Origin: Lineolata rhizophorae
Taxonomy: Eukaryota; Ascomycota; Dothideomycetes; Lineolatales; Lineolataceae
Length of the DNA: 64,000 nucleotides
Assembly (NCBI GenBank): GCA_010093515.1
Contig: MU001683.1
Location: 169,747-233,746, forward strand
Direction: 5' to 3'
The notes under the pieces were generated by a model, which searched no databases, was not told the DNA's origin, and was given only the letters and a program-made list of their open reading frames with translations. Of this stretch, positions 53,040 through 63,999 are shown piece after piece. The translations under genes were made by a program, and so were the position numbers. The first letter of the stretch is position 1. Each line of letters opens with the position of its first letter.

Positions 53040-56000
53040 TTACCTTAGTAGTGGACTATTTGGGGGCGCCGATGTTGGTGCATGGAAACTCTTGAGGGGG
53101 TGAAGGGATGGGTTGGTTTGATTTGGTGGCTAGACGAGTGATTGCCTAGTGAACGCGACGTCTTGGATAGACCGACTTGTTTGTGCATGGAATGTGCATC
53201 TGCACTTTATACGGACCTTTCGAGTCTTTCCGACGTCCGAACTACCATTTTTAAGTCTAGTGGTAGTGCAGCTGGCGTTTTGTGGCCAAAGAATACAAAC
53301 TGAGACGGGAGAAGATCAGTCCTAAACGTAGAACTTGCGAGATGGTCTAACGTCTACATCATATAACTACCAAAAGAAGTCTATCTCGTATCTACCTAGC
53401 CCTTAATACCTAATTTTCAGTGCAGAACACGAAAGAAGGACCTCCTAGTCCAAGACAACGAAACGAGATATCAATGGCTGGAAAGACCGACTCTAAACAC
53501 ACTCGAAATAAATGAAAAGTGAGGAAACGCTCAAGCACAGGCGCGTATTCCCCTGCGCTTAGAAAATAAGTACATTTGGATACCTGGTCCTCCGTTAGGT
53601 GCCAATGGACTGTGCAGATCGCCGGTTCACCCACGTCATTGAGCTCGTCCGCGGAAGCCCCCGTGGCTCGGCTTAAGCTTAAATCGCATCCATTGCTGGT
53701 ACGGCGCTAACGGGAACCCCTTGGCCGGCGCAAGAATCTACCGAGCCACGTAGTACGACGACGCGAGGTACCTTCCACGGAAAATTGAAAGACCTTAAGG
53801 CACACCCAAGGTGCGTATACATGCGACCGGGAAGACATTCGAAAATCGAGGGCGAGACTCGAGCCCATTGACGTTATGTCGTGCGCTCGCCATGGTGTCG
53901 CGGGTGTGTATCATTGCGGAGTACAAAACGCACGGCCAAGGAGCGCGGATGACGAAGTGATCGACGGACCGGCGCACGGTCGCTTATCAGGCGAACTGAC
54001 GCAACAGCGCCGAGTCGGTTGCAGTGACGACCCCGCGAAAAGTGAAGCTTGGTCGAATCACGGATGCCTTGCTACATACTAGGGCCTGTACAGGCTTGCA
54101 GGAAGAGAAGAGCGTATGACATTTGACGGTTTGGGCATGTTGGGTGTGTAGGTAGGTAGCTGCTGAGCTGCCGGTATGGGCGACGGCTCAAGCATGGCCG
54201 GTTCAAGTTGCCAAGCGGGCAACGAAGGGGCTCTTGACCTGATTGGCCCGCGGGTTTCTAATTGTTCGATAGCGGGTGGTCACGAGCCACGCTCTCGTTC
54301 TCCCGTCTTCTCTCGCGATCAATTGGTCTCCGCAAAGGCAGGCTATAGCAGCAGACCGTTATAGAAGCTTTGCGCGGTACCTACCTAGCTGCGCTGTCGC
54401 GCGGCATGCAAGGCATGCGTGCGAGCTTGGGAGGGGACTGCAGGGCAACGGGGCGGCTAACGTGTGGCCCGATCCCGGCCGCGCGCGCTGCGCCCCGTCA
54501 CCATGGCACAGCCCGTTCGACGCCGCTGGTTGGACCCGCCTTTGCCCCGCGGGCCCGTTCGAGGGGATGCGGTCATGGCCGAGTGGCCCGCAAGGACCTA
54601 CCCTCATGTCTTCTCCAGCTGTTCTGTTTCGGACGTGGTCTCGTGAGTGCGCCTCTCGAACTTCGGGCGGGCCCGGGGTACGTACCGTAAGAGCGTCTCC
54701 TCGCGGCGGGCGGAAAGCGTAGCCGCACTCCTGGCGCGGAGCGGGCGCGCAGTGACAACGCTTGGCCCTTGCCCCCTCCTCCCCTCGCCCGGGTTGTTCC
54801 CACCCCTCCCAAAACGCAAGCCTCTCCGCAAGCCTCTTCCCCCCTAAAGGCTGATCTCCCTTCGCTCCCTCGCCTCGCCCAGATCGCGCGGCGCAACTCG
54901 TCACCTTCCTTCTCTCCCGTCGCAGCCCTACGTACGCGCGCGTGCCTCGCCTCATTCCGCGCACAGGCATCTCTCGCCGCGCGCGGGATCGTGCCTTTGT
55001 GCATTGGCCGCTTGGCTTGCGGCGCCCGCGGCGGAGGACGGAGGAGGCGAGAGCCCGCTCGGCGCCCCGTGCTCAGAGCCTCTCCCGCCGTCCCGTCGCC
55101 CGCCGGGCCCGGCTCTCCCCCCTCCCCCAATCGGCCAGCGGAGCCGCCGCCCGACCGGGTTGTCGCTCGCCTCTCCCTCGGCCGCGTCTCTCGCTTCCCT
55201 TTTCTCTCCCGTACCTCTTCCGTAGGCTTTTCCGCCGCCCTTCTCGCCATCGCCCTCGTTTCGTGTACACGACCACCACCTGCCCCACGGCCCTTCTTCT
55301 TGCGCCAAAGTGCGCGTCACCACCGACCGTGCCCCTTCTCGATCACGAACCACGGCGCACTCGCCCGCACAATCCTTTTCCTCCCCCGTTCTTTCACCGC
55401 CGTCGCCCGCCGGACTGCCAGCGCAACAGTAACGCCGGGCCGTACCGCGCGCACGACAACCCGCAAATCTTCACCACCCGCATACCCCATATATCCATCC
55501 CGCCCCATCGTTCCTGCGCCCGCACCTCGAGCCTTTTTGCGTCAGCCGTACGCTTCCTTTCGTGCTGCGTGCTCCCTCCTTCCCTCGTCGCGACTAGCAC
55601 GGTCCCTCGCTGCGCCCCCCGTCACCGCACGCCGCCGCCACTGCCGCTGCCGCGCTGCTGCTGCCGACCCACAGACAGCGCGCTTTGTCTGTGGGCCCTA
55701 GGTTGCTTGTCTCGCGTGCGCGCACCCCCCTCGGTACCGACCACCTACCACTACCGCCGCCCTGACGCGCGCAACCACGCCCACACCACGTACACCCACG
55801 CCACGCTCGCTCCCTTCTCCACTCGCCGCGAACGGCACGCACACGCGCCAGACATCTCCTAGCACCCGTCCGGCTCCGTGCCCGACCGATCTCTCCGGGT
55901 TCCTCGTTGCCACCGCCGCCGTCGCTGCCAGCGGCCACGACTGGTTGCTACAGTTGCCGTTCCCTTCCACAACGCTGCGACACCACCGCTGCCGCCGTCG

Positions 56001-56108
56001 CCGTCATCGTCGTCGCCGGAGCGTGAGCGGCGCGCACCCCTCTGGGGGGTTCGGTGGAGCAACGACTTGCCGTCGCGCAAGCCTGCGGACCACGCGGGTG
56101 TGCGGACG
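53040..56108. other. Long intergenic region; right half is the GC/CT-rich upstream of psy2
   Basis: 3.07 kb without a supported gene. 53040-54250 is mixed with no recognisable protein. 54300-56108 is very C-rich on the plus strand and therefore open for 200-310 codons in several overlapping frames on both strands. Those frames are Arg/Pro/Ala-rich, lack domains and contradict each other, so I treat them as chance. This half probably holds the promoter and a long leader of psy2. Confidence 0.55.
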
Positions 56109-58498
56109 ATGGCGCTGGCCGTGCCGCCGGCAAACGACCGCAAGCGCGTCAAGGTGTACGAGCTGAAGAATGGCGACTGGTTTGATCGGGGCACGGGCTT
56201 CTGCACCGGCTCCCTGGTGAATGTTAGTAGGCCCTGGTTTCGCGTCTTGGATGGGTGATGTCATATGTTGCCTTAGCACCTGTGGCCCCGTGTCTCTCTC
56301 TCTCTCTCTTTATACCTTTCGCCGATGTGTTTTTGAACCCTGACCTTGTTGTGGCGCGGTGAGCTTCGCCGCCCACGCAGTGTTGGATGGGTCTTGCGTT
56401 GAGCGCGTGGATGCCACGCCTGTCTTTTGCGTGCTCTTTACACGTGCGTGGAGTTTGCTGATGATTATGTGCCTTGCAGGATGAGGGTCGCATATACGTG
56501 CAGTCGGAGGACGAGCCGAACCGGACACTGTTAGAGACGAAGGTCTCCAAGGATGACGGATACCAGAAGCAACAGGGCATGTCACCGCGATTCACAAAAA
56601 GAGTCTATTTTCCATGAGCTGCTCAGCTGACAGTTGCAACCAGACACTCTGATAGTATGGACGGAGGCAAGTGTCACGGATATGGCATTAAGCTTTCAAG
56701 AAGCGGAAGGATGCGCCGCGATATGGTACTGCTTGTTTCCAACCTTACCTATACGACATTTGATTACTGACTGAACTCGAACTCTCTCAGGGATTTCGTG
56801 AGCGAAGTACAGTCTCGGCAGCAAGCTTTGTCCGGACCGGACGACGGCCTCTCGGACGACGTCATCGACAATCTTCATCCTATCATGCTCCCGCCGCCCG
56901 ACCTCAGCAACCTTGCCGAAGTCGAAAATATGATGCGCGCGGCCAATAGCACGCCGGCTGGCCGAGAAGCTCTATCAAAGTTTGTGGTTGGTGCGGACTA
57001 CATCACGAAGCTGGTACCTCTGGTGGAGATGGCCGAGAACTCGGAGAGCCTTGCGGACCTACACCGGTTATGTAATATCATGAAGACGTTAATCCTACTC
57101 AACGACACGGCCATAATTGAGTATGTCGTAACGGACGATGTGGTTCTTGGCGTGGTCGGCGCGCTGGAGTACGACCCGGACTTCCCGACTCACAAGGCCA
57201 ATCATCGACAATACTTGAAGGACGAGTCGCGGTTTAAGGAGGTGGTCAAGATCGAGGATGAAGGCATCCGGAAGAAGATCCATTTTACATACCGGTTACA
57301 ATACCTAAAGGACGTTGTGCTTGCGCGCATCCTGGACGACCCTACCTTCTCGGTCCTCAACTCGCTCATCTTCTTCCACCAAGTCGACATTGTCCAGCAT
57401 CTTCAATCGAACGTCATATTCCTGAAGGAGTTGTTTAGCATCTTCAGTCCGCAGGTCACGGACCAGCAGCGGAAAAAGGACGCGGTTCTATTCATACAAC
57501 AGTGCTGCGCCATCGCCAAGAGCCTGCAGGCGAATAGCCGGGCGCAGTTGTACCAAAATTTCATTACGGGCGGTTTGTTTGGCGTTATTACGTTTGCATT
57601 GCGGCATCAAGACGCGGCCGTGCGGGTCGCGGGGACGGACATTCTGGTTGCGCTTATCGATCACGACGCGTTAATGATGCGGAGCCAAATCTTCAAGGCT
57701 CTTAACGAAAAGACAAAACCCCTCACGGACACACTCATCGAATTGCTGCTAGTGGAGGTGGACCTGGGCGTAAAGGCGCAGATGGCGGATGCGATCAAGG
57801 TCCTCCTGGATCCGGGTGCGAACACGGCGTCGATGGAGACGCTCGGGAGGGCCAATAACGAGTACCTTGCGAGGATACAACGGGCTACGCCCATGGTCCC
57901 GCAGACGGATACTTTCATCCAAAAGTTCTACGAGGAGTCAGCGAGGAAGCTGTTCCAGCCGCTGAAGGACCTGGAAGGACGAGAACGCATGGACAATCTA
58001 ACGGTGCAGGAGGTCTCGCTGTACTCTCACCTTGTGGAGGTGCTGTCCTTCTTCTTGCGCCAGCACACGCCGCGGAGTCGACTCTTCGTCCTTTCGGAAG
58101 ACTACGCTTCACGAGTAGCCCAGCTCATGTCGTGCCCCGAAAAGCACCTGAAGCTCTCGGCGCTCAAGTATTTCCGGGTCGTCTTCAGCCTGCACGAGGA
58201 ACACCTCAACCGGCAGATCATGCAGAACAAGCTCTTCACCAACATCCTGAACATCGTGTACGAGACGATGCCGCGGGACAACCTGCTCAACTCGGCCTGC
58301 CTCGAGCTCTTCGAGTACATCAAGCGCGAGAGCGTCCGGCAGCTCATCGACCACATCGTCGAGAACCACCGCGACAGGCTCAAGACAATCACCTACGTCG
58401 ACACCTTCCAGAGCCTCATCCTCCGCTACGAGCAGCTGCACCACCCGGAGGAATATGGCCTCACGACCCAGGACATCGAGGGCCCCGCCGCAGCCGCT

Positions 58499-58529
<31 letters not shown>

Positions 58530-59296
58530 ACCGCGGCGTCATCAACGGCGGGGGCCAGCGCTGGCAGGCCGGCCTCAAGGACATCGACGCCGAGGAGGAG
58601 GCCTACTTCAACGGCTCCGACGACGAGCCCGACGAGGAGGCCGCCGCCGCCGCCGCCGCCTCGGTCGCCGCCGCGGGCCAGCAACCCGGCATGCCCAACG
58701 GCGCCGCCGGAGCGCCCTTGCGCCCGCTGGTCAATTACCCGGACGACGAGGACGACGCCATGGACATGCTGCCGGAGATCGACGGCGTGCCGAGCGCCGC
58801 TGCCGTAGCGCCCGCGACGACGACGACGACGACGACGCCGCCGGCATCGTCGTCGGACGGCTCCTCGTCGCCGGGCGCAAACAGCTCGGACGACCAGCTG
58901 CCGCGGCCATCGTCCCACCAGCAGCAGCAGCAGCAGCAGCGACAGCGGCAGCATAGGCGCGGCGAGACGCCCGTGCCGCAGACGCCGCCGCCGGAGCGCC
59001 TGTCGGAGAAGCGGCGCCGCGAGGAGGACGAGGACGAGGACGATGAGTTGGGCAGGTTGTCGGGGCAGGCGAAGAGGAGGAGCTCGACGGGGAGTGCGGG
59101 GGGGGTTGGGGGGAATGGGGTGAGGTTGAGGAGGAAGGGGACAGGTGGTGGTGGTAGTGGTGGGGGAGGGGCAGGGCCGAAGAAGATTGCTATTTCGTTG
59201 GCCGTGAAGAGTCAGGGTGTGGCAGGGGCGGGGACGGAGATGGAGGGTGGGGCTGGGGAGGATGGCGGTGGTGGGAGGGAAGGGGATGGTGATTGA
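56109..59296 (+). CDS. psy2: Protein phosphatase 4 regulatory subunit 3 (Psy2/SMEK)
   Basis: Exons 56109-56222, 56480-56576, 56644-56725 and 56791-59296 give 932 residues. The N-terminal EVH1/PH-like domain (about 8-105) has [39 protein letters not shown] and [23 protein letters not shown]. The SMK-1 domain and armadillo-like repeats follow ([68 protein letters not shown]). The last 300 residues are low-complexity: poly-Ala near 662, Thr and Gln runs near 808, then Gly/Lys-rich basic stretches. The subunit targets PP4 (Pph3-Psy2-Psy4) to phospho-substrates such as gamma-H2AX and Rad53 in DNA damage recovery. The second intron appears to begin with GC instead of GT. Introns 1, 2 and 3 all lie in the EVH1-like domain. 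Confidence 0.92.
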
Positions 59297-60029
59297 GGAT
59301 GGGTGAGGGTAGGTGTACGAGCGATATTTTTTTCTTTGTTGAGGCTCTTCGACTAAGGGGCGTTGTTTTGATGGAGCCGTGTGGGCGAGCATGACTGTAC
59401 TAAACGGACTGGACTGGACTGGACCGAAAACTGGTGCCCGGGCGCCCCGCTTGTCTCCAAGCTTATGTGTGCTGGGCGATGAGGTGCAGGGAAGAGGGTT
59501 TCTTGTTGCCTGGATAGATCGGGAGGGAGTTGTGTCTGAGTTTCTTGTGGCGCTTAGCACGTGTCGGTGGATAGGTACCCGTCCTTAGGCCCCAAATGGG
59601 CCGGGGCGGCGGAGAATATTGTTGTATTCCTGCGAGCTGCGCTAGCGACTGCGCCAGCGGTGGAAGTGGCCGCTGGTTTTGTGGATACTTGTGGTGTGTC
59701 GCTAGGTCCTAGGCGCTTCTTCTCTCTCCCACCGGTTCTGTCTTTCTTTTCTCTTTCTCTCTGTGTATGCCTACCCCTGTACCTCTCTGCCCGTGTCCCT
59801 TATCTCTCGGCGTTTTTGGCTGCGTGGCGGGTTCGAGGCGCGATGGGATAGTACGGTACGGTACGACTGGGTTCACCGCAAAACACAGGCGGAGAGCGAA
59901 GGCAAGGGAACGAATGCGAGAAAGCGCGACCACGCGGCGCGGCGCCGCCTGAAATACATTCATATTGCATCTTGTCCGTCTTATCCGTCTTGTCCGTCCA
60001 TCAGTCCATAAGTCTATCTGTCCATCCAG
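59297..60029. other. Intergenic between psy2 and the siderophore relic island
   Basis: psy2 3' UTR and spacer. No gene recognised. The boundary to the relic island is about 60030, where the ABC transporter nucleotide-binding domain is cut off. Confidence 0.6.
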
Positions 60030-60790
60030 CGGGTGTGATCTCGAAGTCCATGCCGTTGAGGACTCTCATGTCGGGCCTGGCAGGATAGTCAAAGTCGACG
60101 TTCTGGAATTGAACGCCGACTCCTTTATTGACGTTACTTTTTGGCGATTGTACCATTGACTCGATCTTGGCCTCGACGTCGTCTTCTACTCTTGAGGAGA
60201 CGATAGTCCCTGTCGATGGGCCATTGCCAGAGAGTGTGCGTGTTGACCCAAGGTGCAAGAGACCCGGGATTCTCGCAACAGCCGCGCGGGCTTTCGAGAA
60301 ATCGGAAACAAGCGTGAACATCTGAGCCCACGGTTGCGCGCTAACTAGGAGCGCCAGGAGAACAATAAAGAATTCAGCCTGAGTGTGGTCTCTAGCAATG
60401 ATTAGTTTGCCTCTCCACTAGTTGACTAGGGCAGGGATATGGTTGGAAACACTGTATGCGACAGCAAGCCACAGGTTTGCATGAGCGCAAGCCTGGGTGA
60501 TCTCTTTGCGTGGGCCCTTCAAAGACCGGCGGTAGACTGCAACTCTCTCGTTCTCCAAAGATGGTGATGCAACAGTCTTAATCGAGTTGGCAGCCTCAAC
60601 GATGATACCAATTGACCAGGCGAACGCGTCTTCATGTCGTGCGTAGAATTTTGCTGGCACTTTGATCCGCACGAATCTTGCGCCAAGCATAGTTGGAACG
60701 ACCGCGAGGCAGACGATCGCAACTTTCCAGGCGGCGATGTGGGATAGAACGACGGCAACCACCAGGTTCGCTAGGATCGAGAAGATTGTC
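60030..60790 (-). pseudogene. ABC transporter (ABCB type) relic, second membrane domain, inverted piece
   Basis: The minus strand reads TIFSILANLVVAVVLSHIAAWK, then AFAWSIGIIVEAANSIKTVAS, ANLWLAVAYSVSNHIPALVN, a TAG (60418-60420), and onward in the same frame through HTQAEFFIVLLALLVSAQ, FSKARAAVARIPGLLHLG to VQFQNVDFDYPARPD and NGMDFEITP. This is the second transmembrane domain of a full ABCB exporter running into the second nucleotide-binding domain, which is lost just before Walker A. At the TAG, relatives have a Trp pair, and TGG to TAG is a single G-to-A change. The first part of the same membrane domain lies on the plus strand at 60950-61390, so the gene was split by an inversion. It resembles siderophore-cluster ABC transporters (SitT class), which is inference from context. 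Confidence 0.72.
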
Positions 60791-60949
60791 AGTTTCGTAA
60801 GTTGCGATTGACAACGGCAACAGGAATAGGACTAGTCCTCCAGCGATCAGAACAACGCCGATGGCTATACTTAGTTGCGAATGAAATCTAAGGGTTTTAA
60901 TTTGTAGGAGTAAGAGTACCGTCAAATTCGATAGAATAGTGGTGGACTA

Positions 60950-61390
60950 TGCTCTGCACTGCGGTCCTTCCACTGGGCTCGTTCTGGAGCATACCCAAAT
61001 TCTTGGCTTTGACCTGATTTCGGACCAATACTGTGAAAACAGGCAACGCGACAATGGGAGTAGCCTTCACTGTTGTAGTCATTTACTCTGGGGAGTCTGT
61101 CATCTTTGGAAACACAATATCCAGTCTCAGCCTCTGCGAAAGTGTGAACCACATCCATTCGCAAAGAAGCCTTTTTGGCTTGCTGTTCTTTGTCCTGGCA
61201 ATTGTGGAGTTCTTTGCCAACTTGACTAGCTAGTCTATCTTTGGAGTGGTTGTGGAGAAGACGCTCTACCCTGTTCATGTGTTGTCATTTCGTTCGTTGT
61301 TTGAACAAGGTCTCCAGTGGCATGGGTCCGACGGTAGAAGCCCATAAACACTTTTGACTTCATTCGAAACGGTGATGCGTTGGGTGGCTT
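60950..61390 (+). pseudogene. ABC transporter relic, start of second membrane domain, plus-strand piece
   Basis: Reading plus-strand frames, I see FWSIPKFLALT then TGA (61015-61017), then VVVIYSGESVIFGNTISSLSLCESV, RSLFGLLFFVLAIVEFFANLTS, TAG (61231-61233), SIFGVVVEKTLYPVHVLSFRSLFEQGLQWH, and after a frameshift INTFDFIRNGDALGGLTGS. These run in the order expected for the first helices of an ABCB second membrane domain. The last part (GDALGGLTGS) should be followed by the TIFSILANL that now starts the minus-strand piece. Each stop sits where relatives have Trp (TGG to TGA or TAG). The family match for this piece is from memory and weaker than for the inverted piece. Confidence 0.55.
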
Positions 61391-62215
61391 GACCGGTTCC
61401 ATCTGGGGCACGAGTGGCGTTCCGGATCCATGATTTGTATGTCGTCATTGGCATCGTTCTTTGCATCCTTTTTGGTGTCTACGAGCGGTACTTCTGTCAC
61501 AAGCCGTTCATTCCTTTCCATTTGCTACTCTTGCCAACGGCCCTCGGTGCATGCTTGCTATCTGGTACTCTTACTTTTGTTGGGATGGTTACTATATTCG
61601 TACTTGCAAGTGGTCCATAACCTATCAGGTTCTGAGGCGGGCTATGTCGCAAACGTTTACAGAATTGAGGTTACATTTTGGGCTATTGTTATTGATTTCC
61701 TTATTCAGTATTCTGGGCGATACAAGTGGTTGGCCTGGTGCTTGCTACCTCTGCAGGTTTTGGGGGGGAAGGGGGGCCCTTATGATTCATTTCAGACATC
61801 CCTACACCGACATCGGCTACGTGGTGATGTGCCAAATTTTTATTGCCTTTGGTGGCGGAACTCTGGTCATTACGGAGCAGCTAGCCGTGATGGCCATTTC
61901 GCAGCACGGTGAAATTGCCGTTGTACTAACCCTGCTATATCTCTTTGCCTCTGTCGGTAGCTCGATTGGCAGCTCTATTTCCAGCGCTATTTGGACCAAC
62001 ATCTTGCCTGGGGAGCTGGAACGCCTACTACCCGAGTCGGCTAAGGCTGATACAATGACAATCTTTGCGGGTCTGGAGACGCAGCTTAGCTACCTAGTCG
62101 GGGACCTAGTGAGGGGCGCTATCATGCAGGCCTACGGAACTGCGCAGAATTGAATATGTATTGCTGACACAGTAATCTTTGTACTATCGATCCTATGGGT
62201 GGCTATGTAGAGGGA
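61391..62215 (+). pseudogene. Siderophore iron transporter (SIT, MFS) relic, C-terminal two thirds
   Basis: Fragments in different plus-strand frames follow the order of the SIT1/MirB family. 61414-61620 reads LFGVYERYFCHKPFIPFHLL and LGACLLSGTL. 61560-61790 reads SYLQVVHNLSGSEAGYVANVY, FWAIVIDFLIQYSGRYKWLAW and LPLQVLGG. 61780-62153 reads MIHFRHPYTDIGYVVMCQIFIAFGGGTLVITEQ, SVGSSIGSSISSAIWTN, LPGELERLLPESAKAD and IMQAYGTAQN, then TGA. After this stop the frame continues ICIADTVIFVLSILWVAM, TAG (62208-62210), RDFKIS. At least three frameshifts and two stops kill it, and the N-terminal third is missing. The family imports ferric siderophores with protons at the plasma membrane. The TAG replaces a Trp conserved in relatives. 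Confidence 0.75.
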
Positions 62216-63415
62216 CTTCAAAATTTCCGAGCTGAGGACGATAAAGGGCACCGTGTTCTGATTTGTAGCATCCTGCTCGACTGATAAACGGACTTTGGGT
62301 CGATTCAACAATATTGAGGGGCTCTCACATTCCTTAGGAATGGAACAGCAGAATAAAATCTGATTTGTTGATATACTTTGGTCATAAGATAATTTTCTCG
62401 TCGTTGGGCCTTCAGTTGAGGACGCAGATCCTGAATCTAGTAGCCCGAGCCATTTTTATCACCACTCTATCAAAGTGACTTATCGGAAGAGGGACAGCCA
62501 GAAGGGGCAGACTTCGTCAAGTTCTTTCTCCTAGTTGAGCATGATGAGAAATTTGCTTAGCCTTTTGCGCGAGATCCGGCCGGTGGTACAAAATGCGCTT
62601 TTAGACACTGTTTCATCATACCACAGTCGTAAATGAATGCAAGTGCAGGAGCAAGTCGATCGGTCCAATATCGGCTATGAGTTGTACCCTGGAATTCTTC
62701 ATCTGGTGTGATAACAACCATTTGATCTAGTCAGATTCTTACTCTAACCCCGCCCCAAAGGCAACTCAACTCCCTAAAAACCAGGAAGCCTGCACTACCC
62801 ACTCCTATCCCCTCCTTTGCTTGCAAGGATATCCTAGCTCTGCAGCAATGTTTGCTCAACCATTCTTCATGCACTGGGAACTTTGGCTTTGCTTCTTTAT
62901 TACAATCCACTTTCGCGGAGGACCACATCGGCAAGCAATGGGTCCACGAGGCGTGTCCAGGAGATTCCATAGCCGGGTTAGAATTTTATAACCCGGCAAT
63001 CCTTGCAACGAGATGCAGATCCGGATCCTGTCTAGATAGGCCCAGAGAAAAGCTAGCTCTCAGCAGTAGCAAGCGTTGCTGAATTGATCGCCGAGCTAAT
63101 GTCAGTGAAATGGTCGTTAAAGTTAAGTGTTTGTGCAGTAATCTCAGAGGACAAGCAGACACTAATCAGCCGAGGTAGTTAGTGTACTACTCCTAGGTCG
63201 GCAATGTCTAATTCTCGGTAGCTCAAACGAGTCGTCTCAATTTCTCAATTTGAAGTGAAGACTGTGCCCCGTCAAACATTGGGCAATCTGATATCCATTT
63301 AAATTCGCTTCAGAAAGCGATGAGCTCGCCATCTGAATTGAAGTTCGGCTTTAATGCATTCCTGCCAGTGTTCATCTCTTTGTAATTCATTTTATCGCAA
63401 AAAAGGCCCGCAGAA
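62216..63415. other. Spacer inside the siderophore relic island; no gene
   Basis: AT-richer DNA with no recognisable coding region. I looked for the GATA-factor site ATCWGATAA used by SreA-type iron regulators and saw only a partial match (ATCTGATAT near 63289). The right end would have been the promoter of the ligase relic. Confidence 0.5.
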
Positions 63416-63790
63416 ATGACTGAGTCTGGATGTGAAGGTGTTGACAATGCGGAGTTCGGCGCTCACAATCCTGACTGTGTTTCCTCCATCCTTCATGGGC
63501 CCTCTGAATCTCTGTTACTCAAGCTCAACCTGAGTGGACATTTGGACTTTCAATATCAGCGTCACGGACTGAATGAATGTCTGGTCTTTCATCAGACAGG
63601 CGCACGCTGGAGATACTACCACCTGCAGCAGCAAAGCATTGATTTCTCCAAGGCGCTCCTTGATGTCGGAATCGAGCCGGGTGACCGTTGCGCAATTATG
63701 GCGGGAAACTGCTAGCAGTACCTGGCAGTTATCTTTACCACAGCAAAGTTCGGGGCGGTCCTGACAGTTTTGAACAATACATACTGTAGT
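63416..63790 (+). pseudogene. Acyl-CoA ligase (AMP-binding) relic, N-terminal part, SidI-like
   Basis: From ATG 63416 the frame reads through SSILHGPSESLLLKLNLSGHL, LNECLVFHQTGARW and SKALLDVGIEPGDRCAIMAGNC to a TAG (63713-63715), then in the same frame QYLAVIFTTAKFGAVLTVLNNTY. This is the N-terminal fold of ANL-family adenylating enzymes, where GDR(V/C)AI(M/L)AGNC-x-QY and VVLNNTY are landmarks. Similarity ends near 63785; the AMP-binding P-loop (TSGTTG type) and the rest are missing from the window. In Aspergillus, SidI is a mevalonyl-CoA ligase for extracellular siderophores. The SidI assignment here rests on the neighbouring SIT and ABC relics, so an unrelated acyl-CoA synthetase is possible. 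An intron beginning GTAGTA at about 63786 could hide more exons, but the TAG remains. Confidence 0.6.
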
Positions 63791-63948
63791 AGAATGGGAG
63801 GTCCCTGCCCAAGCTTCTTTTTGCTTTCCCCTCTTGGTGGTTCTTCACGTAACTTCTTACACCCTTTGCGAAGTGTATTTAGTCTACTCTCACTTTTCTT
63901 TCCTTTCACAACAAAAACTCATATCACCACATACACTAACGTGGTCCA

Positions 63949-63982
63949 CCCCCTGGCTGCGTTGACCCCCTGGCTGCGTTGA
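63949..63982. repeat. Two tandem copies of CCCCCTGGCTGCGTTGA
   Basis: The 17-bp unit occurs twice without a gap and without mismatch, directly before the palindrome. Tandem units beside a palindrome at a breakpoint of similarity suggest a transposon end or subterminal repeat. Confidence 0.8.
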
Positions 63983-63983
63983 C

Positions 63984-63999
63984 ACGCGTCATGACGCGT
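63984..63999. repeat. Perfect 16-bp palindrome with two ACGCGT boxes
   Basis: ACGCGTCATGACGCGT is its own reverse complement and contains two ACGCGT hexamers, the sequence of the yeast MCB element bound by MBF. Being next to a tandem repeat at the edge of a relic gene, a transposon end is as likely as a cell-cycle promoter. Confidence 0.75.

Noticed and set aside
53860-53960. Possible minus-strand tRNA (TCGAGTCTCGCCC and a TGGCGAGCGC A-box-like string)
   Set aside because: Arms cannot be paired into a cloverleaf of normal length.
54769-55862. Plus-strand open frames of 306-310 codons upstream of psy2
   Set aside because: Two overlapping frames are equally open, both Pro/Arg/Ala-rich without motifs; C-rich composition explains them.
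58109-59560. Minus-strand frame of 483 codons opposite the psy2 3' end
   Set aside because: Antisense of the low-complexity psy2 tail; Arg/Leu/Val repeats mirror that tail.
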